From contig CALXQK010000005.1 of the NCBI GenBank assembly GCA_944390745.1, forward strand, positions 186,001 to 250,000: DNA of 64,000 nt, in the 5' to 3' direction. The number at the start of each line of letters is the position of its first letter. The stretch's first letter is position 1. The notes under the pieces were generated by a model that saw only the letters and a program-made list of their open reading frames with translations, had not been told where the DNA came from and did not search any database. Shown here piece after piece: positions 53,332 to 61,971 of this stretch. Origin of the DNA: an uncultured Duodenibacillus sp. (GTDB lineage: Bacteria; Pseudomonadota; Gammaproteobacteria; Burkholderiales; Burkholderiaceae_F). A program made the translations under genes and the position numbers.

Positions 53332-55314
53332 ATGAAAATCATCTACACCGACGTACTGGTGATCGGTGGCGGTCTGGCTGGTCTGCGCATGGCGGTTGCC
53401 GCCAAGCGCCGTGGTCAGGACACCATCGTTCTGTCGCTGGTGCCCCCGAAGCGCTCGCACTCCAAGGCGGCCCAGGGCGGCATGCAGGCTTCTTTGGGCA
53501 ACGTGATCAAGGGCCTGGGCGACAACGAGGACGTCCACTTCGCCGATACCGTTCGCGGTTCGGACTGGGGTGCCGATCAGGACGTGGTTCGCATGTTCGT
53601 CAACACCTCGCCGAAGGCCGTGCGCGAGCTGGCTGCCTGGGGCCTTCCCTGGAGCCGCATCACCCCGGGTGACCGTCAGGTGATCATCAACGGCGAAAAG
53701 GTGACCATCACGGAACGCAAGGAAGCCGCCGGCCTCATCAACCAGCGCGACTTCGGCGGCACCAAGAAGTGGCGTACCTGCTTCGTGTCCGACGGCACGG
53801 GCCACGCCATGCTCAATGTGGTGAGCGACCGCATTATTGCCGAGCATGTTCCCGTGATCGAGCGTGTTGAGGCTCTCTCTCTGATCCATGACGGCAAGCG
53901 CTGCTACGGCGCTGTCGTGCGTGATCTCATCACCGGCGAACTGATGGCCTACGTCGCCAAGGCGACGGCTCTCGGTACGGGCGGTGCCGGCAAGCTGTAC
54001 CGCGTGACGACCAACGCCCAGATCTGCGAAGGCAGCGGCCACTCTCTCGCCCTCGAAACCGGCGTCGCCGGCCTGGGCAACATGGAAGCCATTCAGTTCC
54101 ACCCGACGGGCATCTTCCCGGCCGGCATTCTGGTGACGGAAGGCTGCCGCGGCGACGGCGGCCTGCTGCGCGACGTTGACGGCCACCGCTTCATGCCCGA
54201 TGTGGAACCCGAGAAGAAGGAGCTCGCTTCCCGCGACGTGGTCTCCCGCCGCATGGAAGAGCGCATTGCCCAGGGCAAGGGCGTCAAGAGCCGCTTCGGC
54301 GAACACCTCTGGCTCGACATCACGCTGCTTGGCGAACATCACATCAAGCACAACCTGCGTGAAGTCTACGAAATCTGCCACTACTTCCTCGGCGTTGACC
54401 CGGTCAAGGAATGGATCCCGGTGCGTCCGGCCCAGCACTACACGATGGGCGGCGTGCGCACGAACTACACGGGCGAGTCCCGCACCCTCAAGGGCCTCTT
54501 CGCCGCTGGCGAAGCCGCTTGCTGGGATATGCACGGCTTCAACCGTCTGGGCGGCAACTCGGTGGCCGAGACCGTTGTGGGCGGCATGATTGTGGGCGAG
54601 TTCATCGCCGACTTCTGCGAGCGTCCTGAGAACGGCATCGACATCCCGACCTCGCTCATCTACGACGCCATTGCCAAGGTTCAGAACGAACTCGACGGCT
54701 TCATCAAGAACTCCGGCACGGAGGACATGGTCAAGATCCGTACCCGCATGCAGGATCTGATGACGAGCAAGATCGGCATCTTCCGCAAGGGCGAGGATAT
54801 GGAGAGCGCCGTGGCCGAACTCGAGGACCTCCTCAAGAAGACCTACAAGGTCTCCTGCAAGGACGTCGTGGGCAACAACCCCGAGCTCGTGTATGCCTAC
54901 CGTACCCGCAAGATGGTCAAGCTTGCTCTCACGATCGCCTGCGGCGCCTCCGCCCGCAAGGAGAGCCGTGGTGCGCACTTCCGCGAGGACTATGCCGTCC
55001 GCAACGACAAGGACTGGCTCAACCGCACCATCGCGACCTGGAAGGAAGGCGACACGCTGCCGACCCTCACGTACGAACCGCTCGACATCTCCAAGATGGA
55101 GCTGCCCCCGGGATGGCGTGGATACGGCGCGAAGAACTACATCGAGAATCCGGAATCGGCCAAGCGCCAGGCTGAGATTGATGAGATCCGCGCCAAGATG
55201 GAGGCCGAGGGTGCCGACCGCTTCGCCATCCAGGATCGCATCATGCCGTTCCATCACCTGCTGCCCAAGCGCCTGCAGGGCCGCAATGAGCGTATCGATG
55301 AACCGTTGCAGTAA
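53332..55314 (+). CDS. frdA: Fumarate reductase flavoprotein subunit (Wolinella-type)
   Basis: A 660-residue cytoplasmic flavoprotein that reduces fumarate to succinate. It is collinear with Wolinella succinogenes FrdA (656 aa): [22 protein letters not shown] (FAD), [17 protein letters not shown] with the FAD-linked His, [26 protein letters not shown] (active site), RDVVSRRM with the catalytic Arg, [12 protein letters not shown], and the characteristic end [24 protein letters not shown]. Codons favour CGT, GCT and GGC, typical of high expression. It precedes frdB by 20 bp. No frdC anchor gene accompanies it. Confidence 0.96.
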   Translation: MKIIYTDVLVIGGGLAGLRMAVAAKRRGQDTIVLSLVPPKRSHSKAAQGGMQASLGNVIKGLGDNEDVHFADTVRGSDWGADQDVVRMFVNTSPKAVRELAAWGLPWSRITPGDRQVIINGEKVTITERKEAAGLINQRDFGGTKKWRTCFVSDGTGHAMLNVVSDRIIAEHVPVIERVEALSLIHDGKRCYGAVVRDLITGELMAYVAKATALGTGGAGKLYRVTTNAQICEGSGHSLALETGVAGLGNMEAIQFHPTGIFPAGILVTEGCRGDGGLLRDVDGHRFMPDVEPEKKELASRDVVSRRMEERIAQGKGVKSRFGEHLWLDITLLGEHHIKHNLREVYEICHYFLGVDPVKEWIPVRPAQHYTMGGVRTNYTGESRTLKGLFAAGEAACWDMHGFNRLGGNSVAETVVGGMIVGEFIADFCERPENGIDIPTSLIYDAIAKVQNELDGFIKNSGTEDMVKIRTRMQDLMTSKIGIFRKGEDMESAVAELEDLLKKTYKVSCKDVVGNNPELVYAYRTRKMVKLALTIACGASARKESRGAHFREDYAVRNDKDWLNRTIATWKEGDTLPTLTYEPLDISKMELPPGWRGYGAKNYIENPESAKRQAEIDEIRAKMEAEGADRFAIQDRIMPFHHLLPKRLQGRNERIDEPLQ

Positions 55315-55334
55315 TTAGAGAGGAGCTGACTTAA

Positions 55335-56141
55335 ATGAGTACTCAAGTTAAGAAGCAGCACCGCATGCTCAAGATCAGCATCCTGCGCTACAACCCTGCT
55401 GATCCCGCAAGCGTGCCGCACATGCAGACGTTTGAATGCGAGGAAGCCGATTCGATGACGCTGTTCATTCTCCTGAATGAACTGCGCGACACCCAGGATC
55501 CCTCGCTGCAGTTTGACTTCGTTTGCCGCGCCGGCATCTGCGGCTCCTGCGCGATGCTGATCAACGGCAAGCCCGGTCTGGCCTGCCGTACGCTCACCCG
55601 CGACCTTCCGACCGAGTTCACGCTGGCCCCGCTGCCGGCCTTCGAGCTCATCGGCGACCTGTCGGTCAACACCGGCAAGTGGATGCGCAACATGAGCGAA
55701 CGCATGGAAACGTGGGTTCACATGAAGTCCGAGGAAATCGACCTCCGCAAGAAGGAGGAGCCGATGGATCCCCAGCTCGCCGAGGACATCTACCTCCTCG
55801 ACCGCTGCGTGGAATGCGGCTGCTGCATCGCTGGCTGCGGTACGGTTCGTCTGCGTCCGGACTTCGCCGGCGGCGTCGCGATCAACAAGATCGCGCGCTT
55901 CCGTCTCGATCCGCGCGACACCCGCAATGACGCCGACTTCTACGACGTCATCGGCGACGACTCGGGCGTGTTCGGCTGCATGTCGCTGCTGGCCTGCCAC
56001 GACTTCTGCCCGAAGGATCTGCCCCTGAAGACGCAGATTGCCTTCATCCGCCGCAAGATGGCCGAGCAGGGCATCAAGAACTACGACAAGGTTCAGCCCA
56101 CGCCCAAGACGAAGAAGGCGATCCCCATCAAGGCCGCCTAA
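55335..56141 (+). CDS. frdB: Fumarate reductase iron-sulfur subunit
   Basis: A 268-residue protein with three clusters: [2Fe-2S] at CRAGICGSCAMLINGKPGLAC, [4Fe-4S] at CVECGCCIAGCG, and [3Fe-4S] at CMSLLACHDFCP. It transfers electrons from the quinol site to the FrdA flavin. It is somewhat longer than Wolinella FrdB (239 aa) at the C terminus, ending Lys/Pro-rich. It has no CCG domains, so it is not the soluble thiol-dependent type. GGAG precedes ATG 55335. A terminator follows. Confidence 0.96.
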   Translation: MSTQVKKQHRMLKISILRYNPADPASVPHMQTFECEEADSMTLFILLNELRDTQDPSLQFDFVCRAGICGSCAMLINGKPGLACRTLTRDLPTEFTLAPLPAFELIGDLSVNTGKWMRNMSERMETWVHMKSEEIDLRKKEEPMDPQLAEDIYLLDRCVECGCCIAGCGTVRLRPDFAGGVAINKIARFRLDPRDTRNDADFYDVIGDDSGVFGCMSLLACHDFCPKDLPLKTQIAFIRRKMAEQGIKNYDKVQPTPKTKKAIPIKAA

Positions 56142-56164
56142 TCGCTGAAGGCAGCATCACTCCG

Positions 56165-56237
56165 AGGCTCCGGTGCGCAACCGGAGCCAAAGAGGCTCAA
56201 GGAGCATCCAGACTTCGGTCCGGGTGCTCTTTTTTTG
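56165..56237 (+). terminator. Double hairpin ending frdAB
   Basis: GGCTCCGGT/ACCGGAGCC (56165-56187) is followed by GAGCATCC (56202-56209) paired with GGGTGCTC (56222-56229) and an eight-T run. Confidence 0.85.
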
Positions 56238-57501
56238 TTCCCGGGCGCAAAGTTTGAAGGATCAAGCAAAGGAAATGTATGAGTGCCCCCAGCGTTGCTC
56301 CTGCAGGCTCCTTGTGCAGAGTGCTCCATCTGAGACGATTGAAGCACCCTTGCGCCGAAGACATGGGCACCTGGCAGGGAAGTGGCTGATGCTCAAGAAA
56401 GGGCGTCCGGGTCGGCATGTGCGGCATGGCTCAAACCGCGCGATGAGAGCCGTCAGGGATGGCGGTCCTGCCGTCATCAATTCAGAGTTTGAACTTTCAA
56501 ACCATGTCGGAGCGATCGCAGCGTGCTTCGGTCTCTGCCGGAATGCCGGGCCGGCGCTTGTTGGATGGCCGTCGACAAGGCGGCTGAGGCGTGCCGCCGC
56601 TTCATTGACAACGCCGACCGGATCATCCTCGGATGCGTCTGAGCAGTCCGAAGCAGTGCTCGCCGCATGGAAGGTCCGCCCTGGGCATGAGTCATAGGCG
56701 CGCCGTACTTGACGCCAGGTCAGGGGGCTCGGACAGGGGGCAGGCGACTTCTCTTGATGCGTGATTGAGCCGGCAGTTCGCGAAGCCGCCCTGGATCAAG
56801 CGCCGGCGCTTGCAGCACCCCGCATCGACGCCCGCGCCGCATAGGCGCTTTGCCTGACGGGGCGCGGGGTTCACCCGGCAGGGAGCGACACTCCAGGGAT
56901 TGAAGATAGGGGGCATGCAGGTCTGCAGGGTTTGAAGGGGCAGGGGGCGTGAGGGCACCCGCTGTAATGGATGGCCGTTTGGAAAGTGCCGCAGCCGATC
57001 ATGAGACCGTGCGTTGATGCGCCGCCACAGCTTTTTTGGGGCATCAATGGATCGGGATTTTCACCTACTTAAGACGTATGTTTGGCTTTGGAAAAAGGGG
57101 CCGAATTCGGAGAAAAATTCCGGAGTTGTGCTCTTTCTGATACCTGTCAATGTTTGTGCGGAATTTTACAAATTGTCCAAAAACCCCCGCGGCTCTAGGA
57201 ATCGAGAGTGACTTTCCTTTGAAAATCAGGGCATTCAAGAGCAATGGCGCGTTGGTGGAAAAACCTAGGCGAAACAACTTAGGCCTTTGATGCGAAAAAA
57301 ACCGATTAGGTAAAGAATCTTAGGCACAAACTTCTAAGCTAAGTAGTAATATCTAGCTCAAGAAAAGTCTAGCGGCTTGTGGCTTTTGCCGCCGGGACCT
57401 TTCTTGAAGATGTCCCTGAAGTCGTCGGACCACGCAGGATCTGCCTGTGGACGGCCTCAGGGGATGAATCTTAAAAAGTCAAAAAATAGAGGAGCTAAAC
57501 A
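56238..57501. other. Unusually long non-coding region between frdB and aspA
   Basis: These 1260 bp carry no ORF with recognisable or hydrophobic-anchor sequence on either strand; the longest frames have composition typical of shadows. GC content falls after about 57010 toward the aspA promoter. No tRNA or known RNA was found. It may hold a decayed gene, a small RNA, or long regulatory DNA. Confidence 0.4.
57264..57344. promoter_or_regulatory. Tandem TTAGGC motifs upstream of aspA
   Basis: CCTAGGC (57264), CTTAGGC (57278), ATTAGGT (57305) and CTTAGGC (57319) form two pairs with identical inner spacing of 14 bp, repeated 41 bp apart. They are followed by inverted copies CTAAGC (57334) and CTAAGT (57339). 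This array, 160-240 bp before the ATG, looks like a multi-site operator for an activator. The regulator is unknown. Confidence 0.5.
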
Positions 57502-58902
57502 ATGTCTCGTTTTGAGAGCGATTTCCTTGGCCAGCTTGAGATCCCTGATGATTGCTACTACGGCGTCCAGACGACTCGCGCCAAGGAAAACTTCCACATC
57601 ACGGAAATGTCGATGAGCCAGGAGCCGTACTTCATCATCGCCTTTGCGTATGTGAAGAAGGCTGCGGCTCTTGCCAACAAGGAACTCGGCACCATCCCCG
57701 CCAACGTCGCCGACGCTCTGGCCTGGGCCTGCGATCAGCTCATCGCTGGCAAGTACCATGACCAGTTCGTGACCGACTGGCTGCAGGGCGGCGCCGGCAC
57801 GTCGACCAACATGAACACCAACGAGGTCATCTGCAACCTCGCCGCCGAGCACCTCGGCTCCGTGAAGGGCGACTACAAGCTGGTTTCGCCCAACGACCAC
57901 GCCAACTTCGGCCAGTCGACCAACGACACCTATCCGACGTCGCTGCACCTGGCCCTGCTGCTTCGCAGCCGCGTTCTTCTCAAGGCCGTTGAAGACCTCG
58001 TCGGCGCCTTCTACAAGAAGGCCGATGAGTTCAAGGGCGTGCTCAAGATGGGCCGCACCCACCTGCAGGATGCCGTCCCGATGACCCTCGGCCAGGAATT
58101 CCATGGCTGGGGCTTCACGATCGCCGACGAGCTCAAGGTCATCCGCGAGGCTCAGGAACACCTCAAGGTGATCAACCTCGGCGCCACCGCCATCGGCACC
58201 TGCGTGACGGCGCACCCGGATTATCCGGCTCTGGCCGTCAAGAAGCTCTCCGAGCTCACCGGCATCGACTTCAAGAACAGCGACGACCTGATCGCCGCCA
58301 CGAGCGACTGCGGCGCCTACGTCGCCCTGTCCTCGGCCATCAAGAGCCTCGCCGTGAAGCTCACGAAGGTCTGCAACGACATCCGTCTGCTTGCCTCCGG
58401 CCCGCGCTGCGGTCTGTCTGAAATCAACCTGCCGCAGCTGCAGCCCGGCTCCTCGATCATGCCCGGCAAGGTCAACCCCGTGATCCCGGAAGTGACCAAC
58501 CAGTCCTGCTTCCTCGCGATCGGCCTTGACACCACGGTCATGCTCGCTGCCTCGGCCGGCCAGCTCCAGCTCAACGTGATGGAGCCCGTGATTACGTTTG
58601 CCCTGTTCACCTCGATGCGCGTTCTGTCCAACGCCTGCAACGCGCTGCGTACGAAGTGCGTCGACGGCATCACGGCCAATGCCCAGCGCACCGAACAGAT
58701 GGTGATGAACTCCTGCGGCATCGTCACGCTTCTGAAGCCGCACCTCGGCTACTCCGTGTGCTCGCAGATGGCCCACGAGTGCTACGAGACCGGCAAGTCG
58801 CTGCACCAGGTTGTGGTCGACGAGCGCAAGCTCCTCACTCAGGAAGAGTGGGACAAGACCTTCAACCTGCAGAACCTCATCGCTCCGAAGTTCGTGCAGT
58901 AA
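57502..58902 (+). CDS. aspA: Aspartate ammonia-lyase (aspartase)
   Basis: AspA converts aspartate to fumarate and ammonia. The 466-residue protein aligns along its whole length with E. coli AspA: LGQLEIPDDCYYGVQTTRAKENF, QGGAGTSTNMNTNEVICN, SPNDHANFGQSTNDTYPT, GRTHLQDAVPMTLGQEF, and the flexible signature loop GSSIMPGKVNPVIPE with the catalytic Ser. The ATSDCGAYV segment is typical of aspartases rather than fumarase C. AGGAG precedes ATG 57502. It feeds fumarate to FrdAB; the Dcu carrier follows after a terminator-like structure. Confidence 0.95.
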   Translation: MSRFESDFLGQLEIPDDCYYGVQTTRAKENFHITEMSMSQEPYFIIAFAYVKKAAALANKELGTIPANVADALAWACDQLIAGKYHDQFVTDWLQGGAGTSTNMNTNEVICNLAAEHLGSVKGDYKLVSPNDHANFGQSTNDTYPTSLHLALLLRSRVLLKAVEDLVGAFYKKADEFKGVLKMGRTHLQDAVPMTLGQEFHGWGFTIADELKVIREAQEHLKVINLGATAIGTCVTAHPDYPALAVKKLSELTGIDFKNSDDLIAATSDCGAYVALSSAIKSLAVKLTKVCNDIRLLASGPRCGLSEINLPQLQPGSSIMPGKVNPVIPEVTNQSCFLAIGLDTTVMLAASAGQLQLNVMEPVITFALFTSMRVLSNACNALRTKCVDGITANAQRTEQMVMNSCGIVTLLKPHLGYSVCSQMAHECYETGKSLHQVVVDERKLLTQEEWDKTFNLQNLIAPKFVQ

Positions 58903-58917
58903 CCCATTCCCCCGCGC

Positions 58918-59016
58918 GGATGCGGCGATCTACGCCAGCGCCGCATCCCCAGGGCTTCGGTCGCAATGACTGAGGAAGGCGCCGTCCAGTTTTCGGACGG
59001 CGTCCTGGGATTTTTT
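58918..59016 (+). terminator. Two hairpins between aspA and dcuA
   Basis: GGATGCGGCG/CGCCGCATCC (58918-58948) is followed by GCCGTCC/GGACGGC (58981-59001) and a six-T run at 59011-59016. dcuA starts 36 bp later, so it depends on read-through or a promoter inside this region. Confidence 0.75.
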
Positions 59017-59051
59017 AAAACTACAACTACACCACCAACGGAGATATCAAT

Positions 59052-60386
59052 ATGGATATCATGCTCATCCTCGAGCTGATCGTGCTTCTCGGCGCGATCT
59101 TCATCGGTGTCCGCCTCGGCGGCATCGGTATTGGCTATGCCGGCGGCGCCGGCGTGCTGGTTCTGGGTCTGTGCCTCGGCATGAAGCCCGGCAACATTCC
59201 CTGGGACGTGATCCTGATCATCGCTTCGGTGATCTCGGCCATTTCCGCCATGCAGCTTGCCGGCGGTCTTGACTACCTCGTGCACATCGCCGAGCGCATC
59301 CTGCGCAGCAACCCGAAGTACATCAACTTCCTGGCTCCCGTCGTGACCTATGTGCTGACGATCTTCGCCGGCACCGGCCACACCGCCTTCTCGATGATCC
59401 CCGTGATCGTTGAGGTTGCCAAGGAACAGAAGATCCGCCCGGTTTGCCCGCTGTCGATCGCCGTCGTGTCCTCGCAGATCGCCATTACGGCTTCGCCCGT
59501 GTCGGCGGCCGTGATCTACATGTCCGGCGTTCTTGAGCCGTTCGGCTGGAGCTACCCGGCTCTGCTCGGCATCTGGATTGCGACGACCTTCATCGGCTGC
59601 ATGCTGACCGCCTTCGTGATGACGATGATCCAGAACATGGATCTCGACAGCGACCCGGTCTACCGTGAACGTCTCGCCAAGGGCCTCGTGAAGGCGCCCA
59701 CCGGCGAAACCAAGACCACGCTCAAGCCCCATGCCAAGCTCTCTGTGGCAATCTTCCTCATCGGCGTTCTGTTCGTCGTGCTGTATGCCTCCGCCATCAG
59801 CCCGGCTGTCGGCATCATCTCCAACGTGATCGTCGGCCGCGATGCCGCCATCATGAGCCTGATGCTGCTCGTCGGCATGCTGATCACGATGTGCTGCAAG
59901 ATTGAGCTCGGCGACGTGGCCGGCACCAGCGTCTTCAAGTCCGGCATGGTCGCCATCGTCTGCGTGCTCGGCGTTGCCTGGCTCGGCGACACCTTCGTGT
60001 CCGGCCACAGCGCTGAGATCAAGGAATTCGCCGCCGCGACGGTTGCCCAGTACCCGGCTCTGCTCGCCGTGGTGTTCTTCCTTGCCGCCATGCTCCTGTA
60101 CTCGCAGGCCGCTACCGCCAAGGCCATCACCCCGGCCATCGTGGCTGCCCTCGGCATCAGCGCCGCCAACCCCGGCGACTCCTACATGCTCGTAGCCTCG
60201 TTTGCCGCTGTGTCCGCCCTGTTCGTTCTGCCGACCTATCCGACGCTGCTCGGCGCCGTGCAGATGGACGATACCGGCACGACCCGCATCGGCAAGTGGG
60301 TGTTCAACCACGCCTTCTTCCTGCCCGGCGTTCTGGCCATCGTCTTCAGCGTGGCCCTTGGCTTCCTTGCCTGCGCCGTTGTCTAG
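59052..60386 (+). CDS. dcuA: Anaerobic C4-dicarboxylate transporter, DcuA/DcuB family
   Basis: A 444-residue inner-membrane carrier with about ten to twelve spans. It matches E. coli DcuA closely: RLGGIGIGYAGGAGVLVL, KPGNIPWDVILII, ISAMQLAGGLDYLVHIAERILRSNPKYI, GTGHTAFSMIPVI, SSQIAITASPVSAAVIYMSG, GVAWLGDTFV and LPTYPTLLGAVQMDDTGTTRIGKWVFNH. It exchanges aspartate, fumarate or malate for succinate. With aspA and frdAB it completes aspartate-driven fumarate respiration. CGGAG precedes ATG 59052. DcuA and DcuB cannot be separated firmly by sequence alone. Confidence 0.93.
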   Translation: MDIMLILELIVLLGAIFIGVRLGGIGIGYAGGAGVLVLGLCLGMKPGNIPWDVILIIASVISAISAMQLAGGLDYLVHIAERILRSNPKYINFLAPVVTYVLTIFAGTGHTAFSMIPVIVEVAKEQKIRPVCPLSIAVVSSQIAITASPVSAAVIYMSGVLEPFGWSYPALLGIWIATTFIGCMLTAFVMTMIQNMDLDSDPVYRERLAKGLVKAPTGETKTTLKPHAKLSVAIFLIGVLFVVLYASAISPAVGIISNVIVGRDAAIMSLMLLVGMLITMCCKIELGDVAGTSVFKSGMVAIVCVLGVAWLGDTFVSGHSAEIKEFAAATVAQYPALLAVVFFLAAMLLYSQAATAKAITPAIVAALGISAANPGDSYMLVASFAAVSALFVLPTYPTLLGAVQMDDTGTTRIGKWVFNHAFFLPGVLAIVFSVALGFLACAVV

Positions 60387-60441
60387 TGAAGAGAGGTTTG
60401 CTCTGACGGCGTGATGCACTGCGCCGTCCAACGACAACCAG

Positions 60442-60477
60442 CCGCTCGACTTCCTGTGGGAAGCCGGGCGGTTTTTT
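60442..60477 (+). terminator. Terminator after dcuA
   Basis: CCGCTCGACTTCC (60442-60454) pairs, with G-U pairs, with GGAAGCCGGGCGG (60459-60471), then six Ts. Confidence 0.8.
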
Positions 60478-60579
60478 ATGCATCAGCCCGCATGCATTTT
60501 TTCTGCAATCCTTGGAAACAACTCCAGGGCCGCCGTATTAAGCTTCGGGCAAGAAAATGCATGCTACGATCAAACGACC

Positions 60580-61239
60580 ATGACTGACATTCTTCGCTCC
60601 ATCATCCTTTATGCCGTTCCGGTGATCCTTGCCATTACGCTGCATGAGGCCGCCCATGGCTACGTGGCGCGCAGGCTCGGAGACAACACCGCCTGGGTGC
60701 TGGGGCGCGTGACGCTCAACCCCCTCAAGCACATTGATCCGGTTGGAACCATTCTGGTGCCGGCGATTCTGCTTGCGGCCGGCGCGCTCGCCGGATTCGG
60801 GGGCGTAATGTTCGGCTGGGCCAAGCCCGTGCCTGTGAATTTCTCCCGTCTGCGCAACCCCAAGATCGACATGATCTGGGTGGCGCTCGCGGGACCGGCG
60901 AGCAACCTCGTTCAGGCGCTGCTCTGGGCGGCCGCCGCGAAGCTGGTTGTGCTTGCCGCGCCGAGCGCGCTCTTTGGGCCGCTCATTGAAATCTGCTATG
61001 GAGGCATCATCGTCAATCTGGTGCTGATGGCCTTCAATCTGCTGCCCGCGCTGCCTTTGGACGGCGGGCGCATCGTGGCGGGCCTTCTGCCCTGGAGGCT
61101 CAGCATGAAGTACGCCGAGACCGAGCGTTACGGTCTCATCATTCTGGCCGTGATCATTTTCTCCGGCCTGTTTGAATATGTGGCGCAGCCCGTGCTTGAT
61201 CTGGCGCGCTGGCTCTTTTTCGCCGCGGCGGGCTCTTGA
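60580..61239 (+). CDS. Site-2 protease family (M50) membrane metalloprotease
   Basis: A 219-residue integral membrane protein of the short YwhC/S2P class. The zinc motif LHEAAHGYVARRLGD gives His 22, Glu 23 and His 26, and the second ligand region is LPALPLDGGRIVAGLLP with its Asp. Hydrophobic helices flank both motifs. VTLNPLKHIDPVGTILVPAIL and FGWAKPVPVN are characteristic of this subgroup, whose substrates are mostly unknown. ATG 60580 follows an in-frame but unlikely extension. It is followed by a methyltransferase gene and folC on the same strand. Confidence 0.93.
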   Translation: MTDILRSIILYAVPVILAITLHEAAHGYVARRLGDNTAWVLGRVTLNPLKHIDPVGTILVPAILLAAGALAGFGGVMFGWAKPVPVNFSRLRNPKIDMIWVALAGPASNLVQALLWAAAAKLVVLAAPSALFGPLIEICYGGIIVNLVLMAFNLLPALPLDGGRIVAGLLPWRLSMKYAETERYGLIILAVIIFSGLFEYVAQPVLDLARWLFFAAAGS

Positions 61240-61332
61240 GCCCGAGGCGGCATCCGACCCCCTGCATGCCTCTGGGAACTCGAGGCGGGCAGGGGACAGC
61301 TGCAACCTAGCGTTCAGGTTTTGAAACAAAGC

Positions 61333-61902
61333 ATGGCCCGAGACACGTCGACCCCCGCCGATCCGCCGAGCGCCTGGCTCGCGCGCTTTGCGCCGCTGAT
61401 TGCCCCGGGTGCAAGAGTCCTTGAGATTGCCTGCGGCAACGGCCGCAACACGCGGCTTCTGGCCCGGCTTGGCGCGGCGGTGACGGCCGTCGACATGAAC
61501 CCGGCGCTTGAGCCCCTTGAGGGCGTGCGGTACCTGACGGCTGATCTTGAGGCGGGCGGCTGCTGGCCGTTTGAGCGCAATGCCTTTGACGTGGTCGTCG
61601 GCGTGCACTATCTGTGGCGCCCGATCTTTCCAAGGCTTTTCGAGAGCCTTCGCACGGGCGGACTGTTTCTTTATGAAACCTTCACCGAGGAGCAGTTCCG
61701 CATCGTCGGTCGCCCGAGCAACCCCGAACATTACCTTCGCACCGGCGAACTTCTGACGCTGGTGCCCGCCGGCTGGCGGATTCTTGCCTATGAGGACGGA
61801 CTGACCGATCACGGGGCCTTTTATCAGCGCATCGCCGCACGCCGATGCGCGGTCAAAAATGCGCTTCCCCCGGAGGATGTCCGACTCTGCCAGCCGCGAT
61901 AA
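61333..61902 (+). CDS. Class I SAM-dependent methyltransferase
   Basis: A 189-residue Rossmann methyltransferase. Motif I VLEIACGNGRNTRLLARLG is at residues 29-47, AVDMNPALEPL is the acidic strand-2 end, and FDVVVGVHYLWRPIFPRLFESLRTGGLFLYETFT gives motifs IV-VI. It resembles the TehB / methyltransferase-domain group, but the substrate cannot be assigned. ATG 61333 is preferred; a TTG at 61321 adds four residues. It lies between the site-2 protease gene and folC. Confidence 0.88.
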   Translation: MARDTSTPADPPSAWLARFAPLIAPGARVLEIACGNGRNTRLLARLGAAVTAVDMNPALEPLEGVRYLTADLEAGGCWPFERNAFDVVVGVHYLWRPIFPRLFESLRTGGLFLYETFTEEQFRIVGRPSNPEHYLRTGELLTLVPAGWRILAYEDGLTDHGAFYQRIAARRCAVKNALPPEDVRLCQPR

Positions 61903-61971
61903 AATGAAAAATTGCTGTGACACCCAAGGGCAGCGGGTGCAGGAATGCCGCCCTGTATTGGATGTAAAACT

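Noticed and set aside
53314-55257. 647-codon open frame antisense to frdA
   Set aside because: It mirrors a strongly conserved gene; composition (His/Val/Leu/Ala-rich) is what GC-rich codon bias produces on the opposite strand.
56173-56697. 174-codon ORF after frdB as a possible FrdC or small protein
   Set aside because: It overlaps the frdAB terminator, has no hydrophobic helices and no ribosome binding site.
57502-58902. Fumarase C instead of aspartase
   Set aside because: N-terminal and ATSDCGAYV segments match AspA over the whole length; context with a Dcu carrier agrees.
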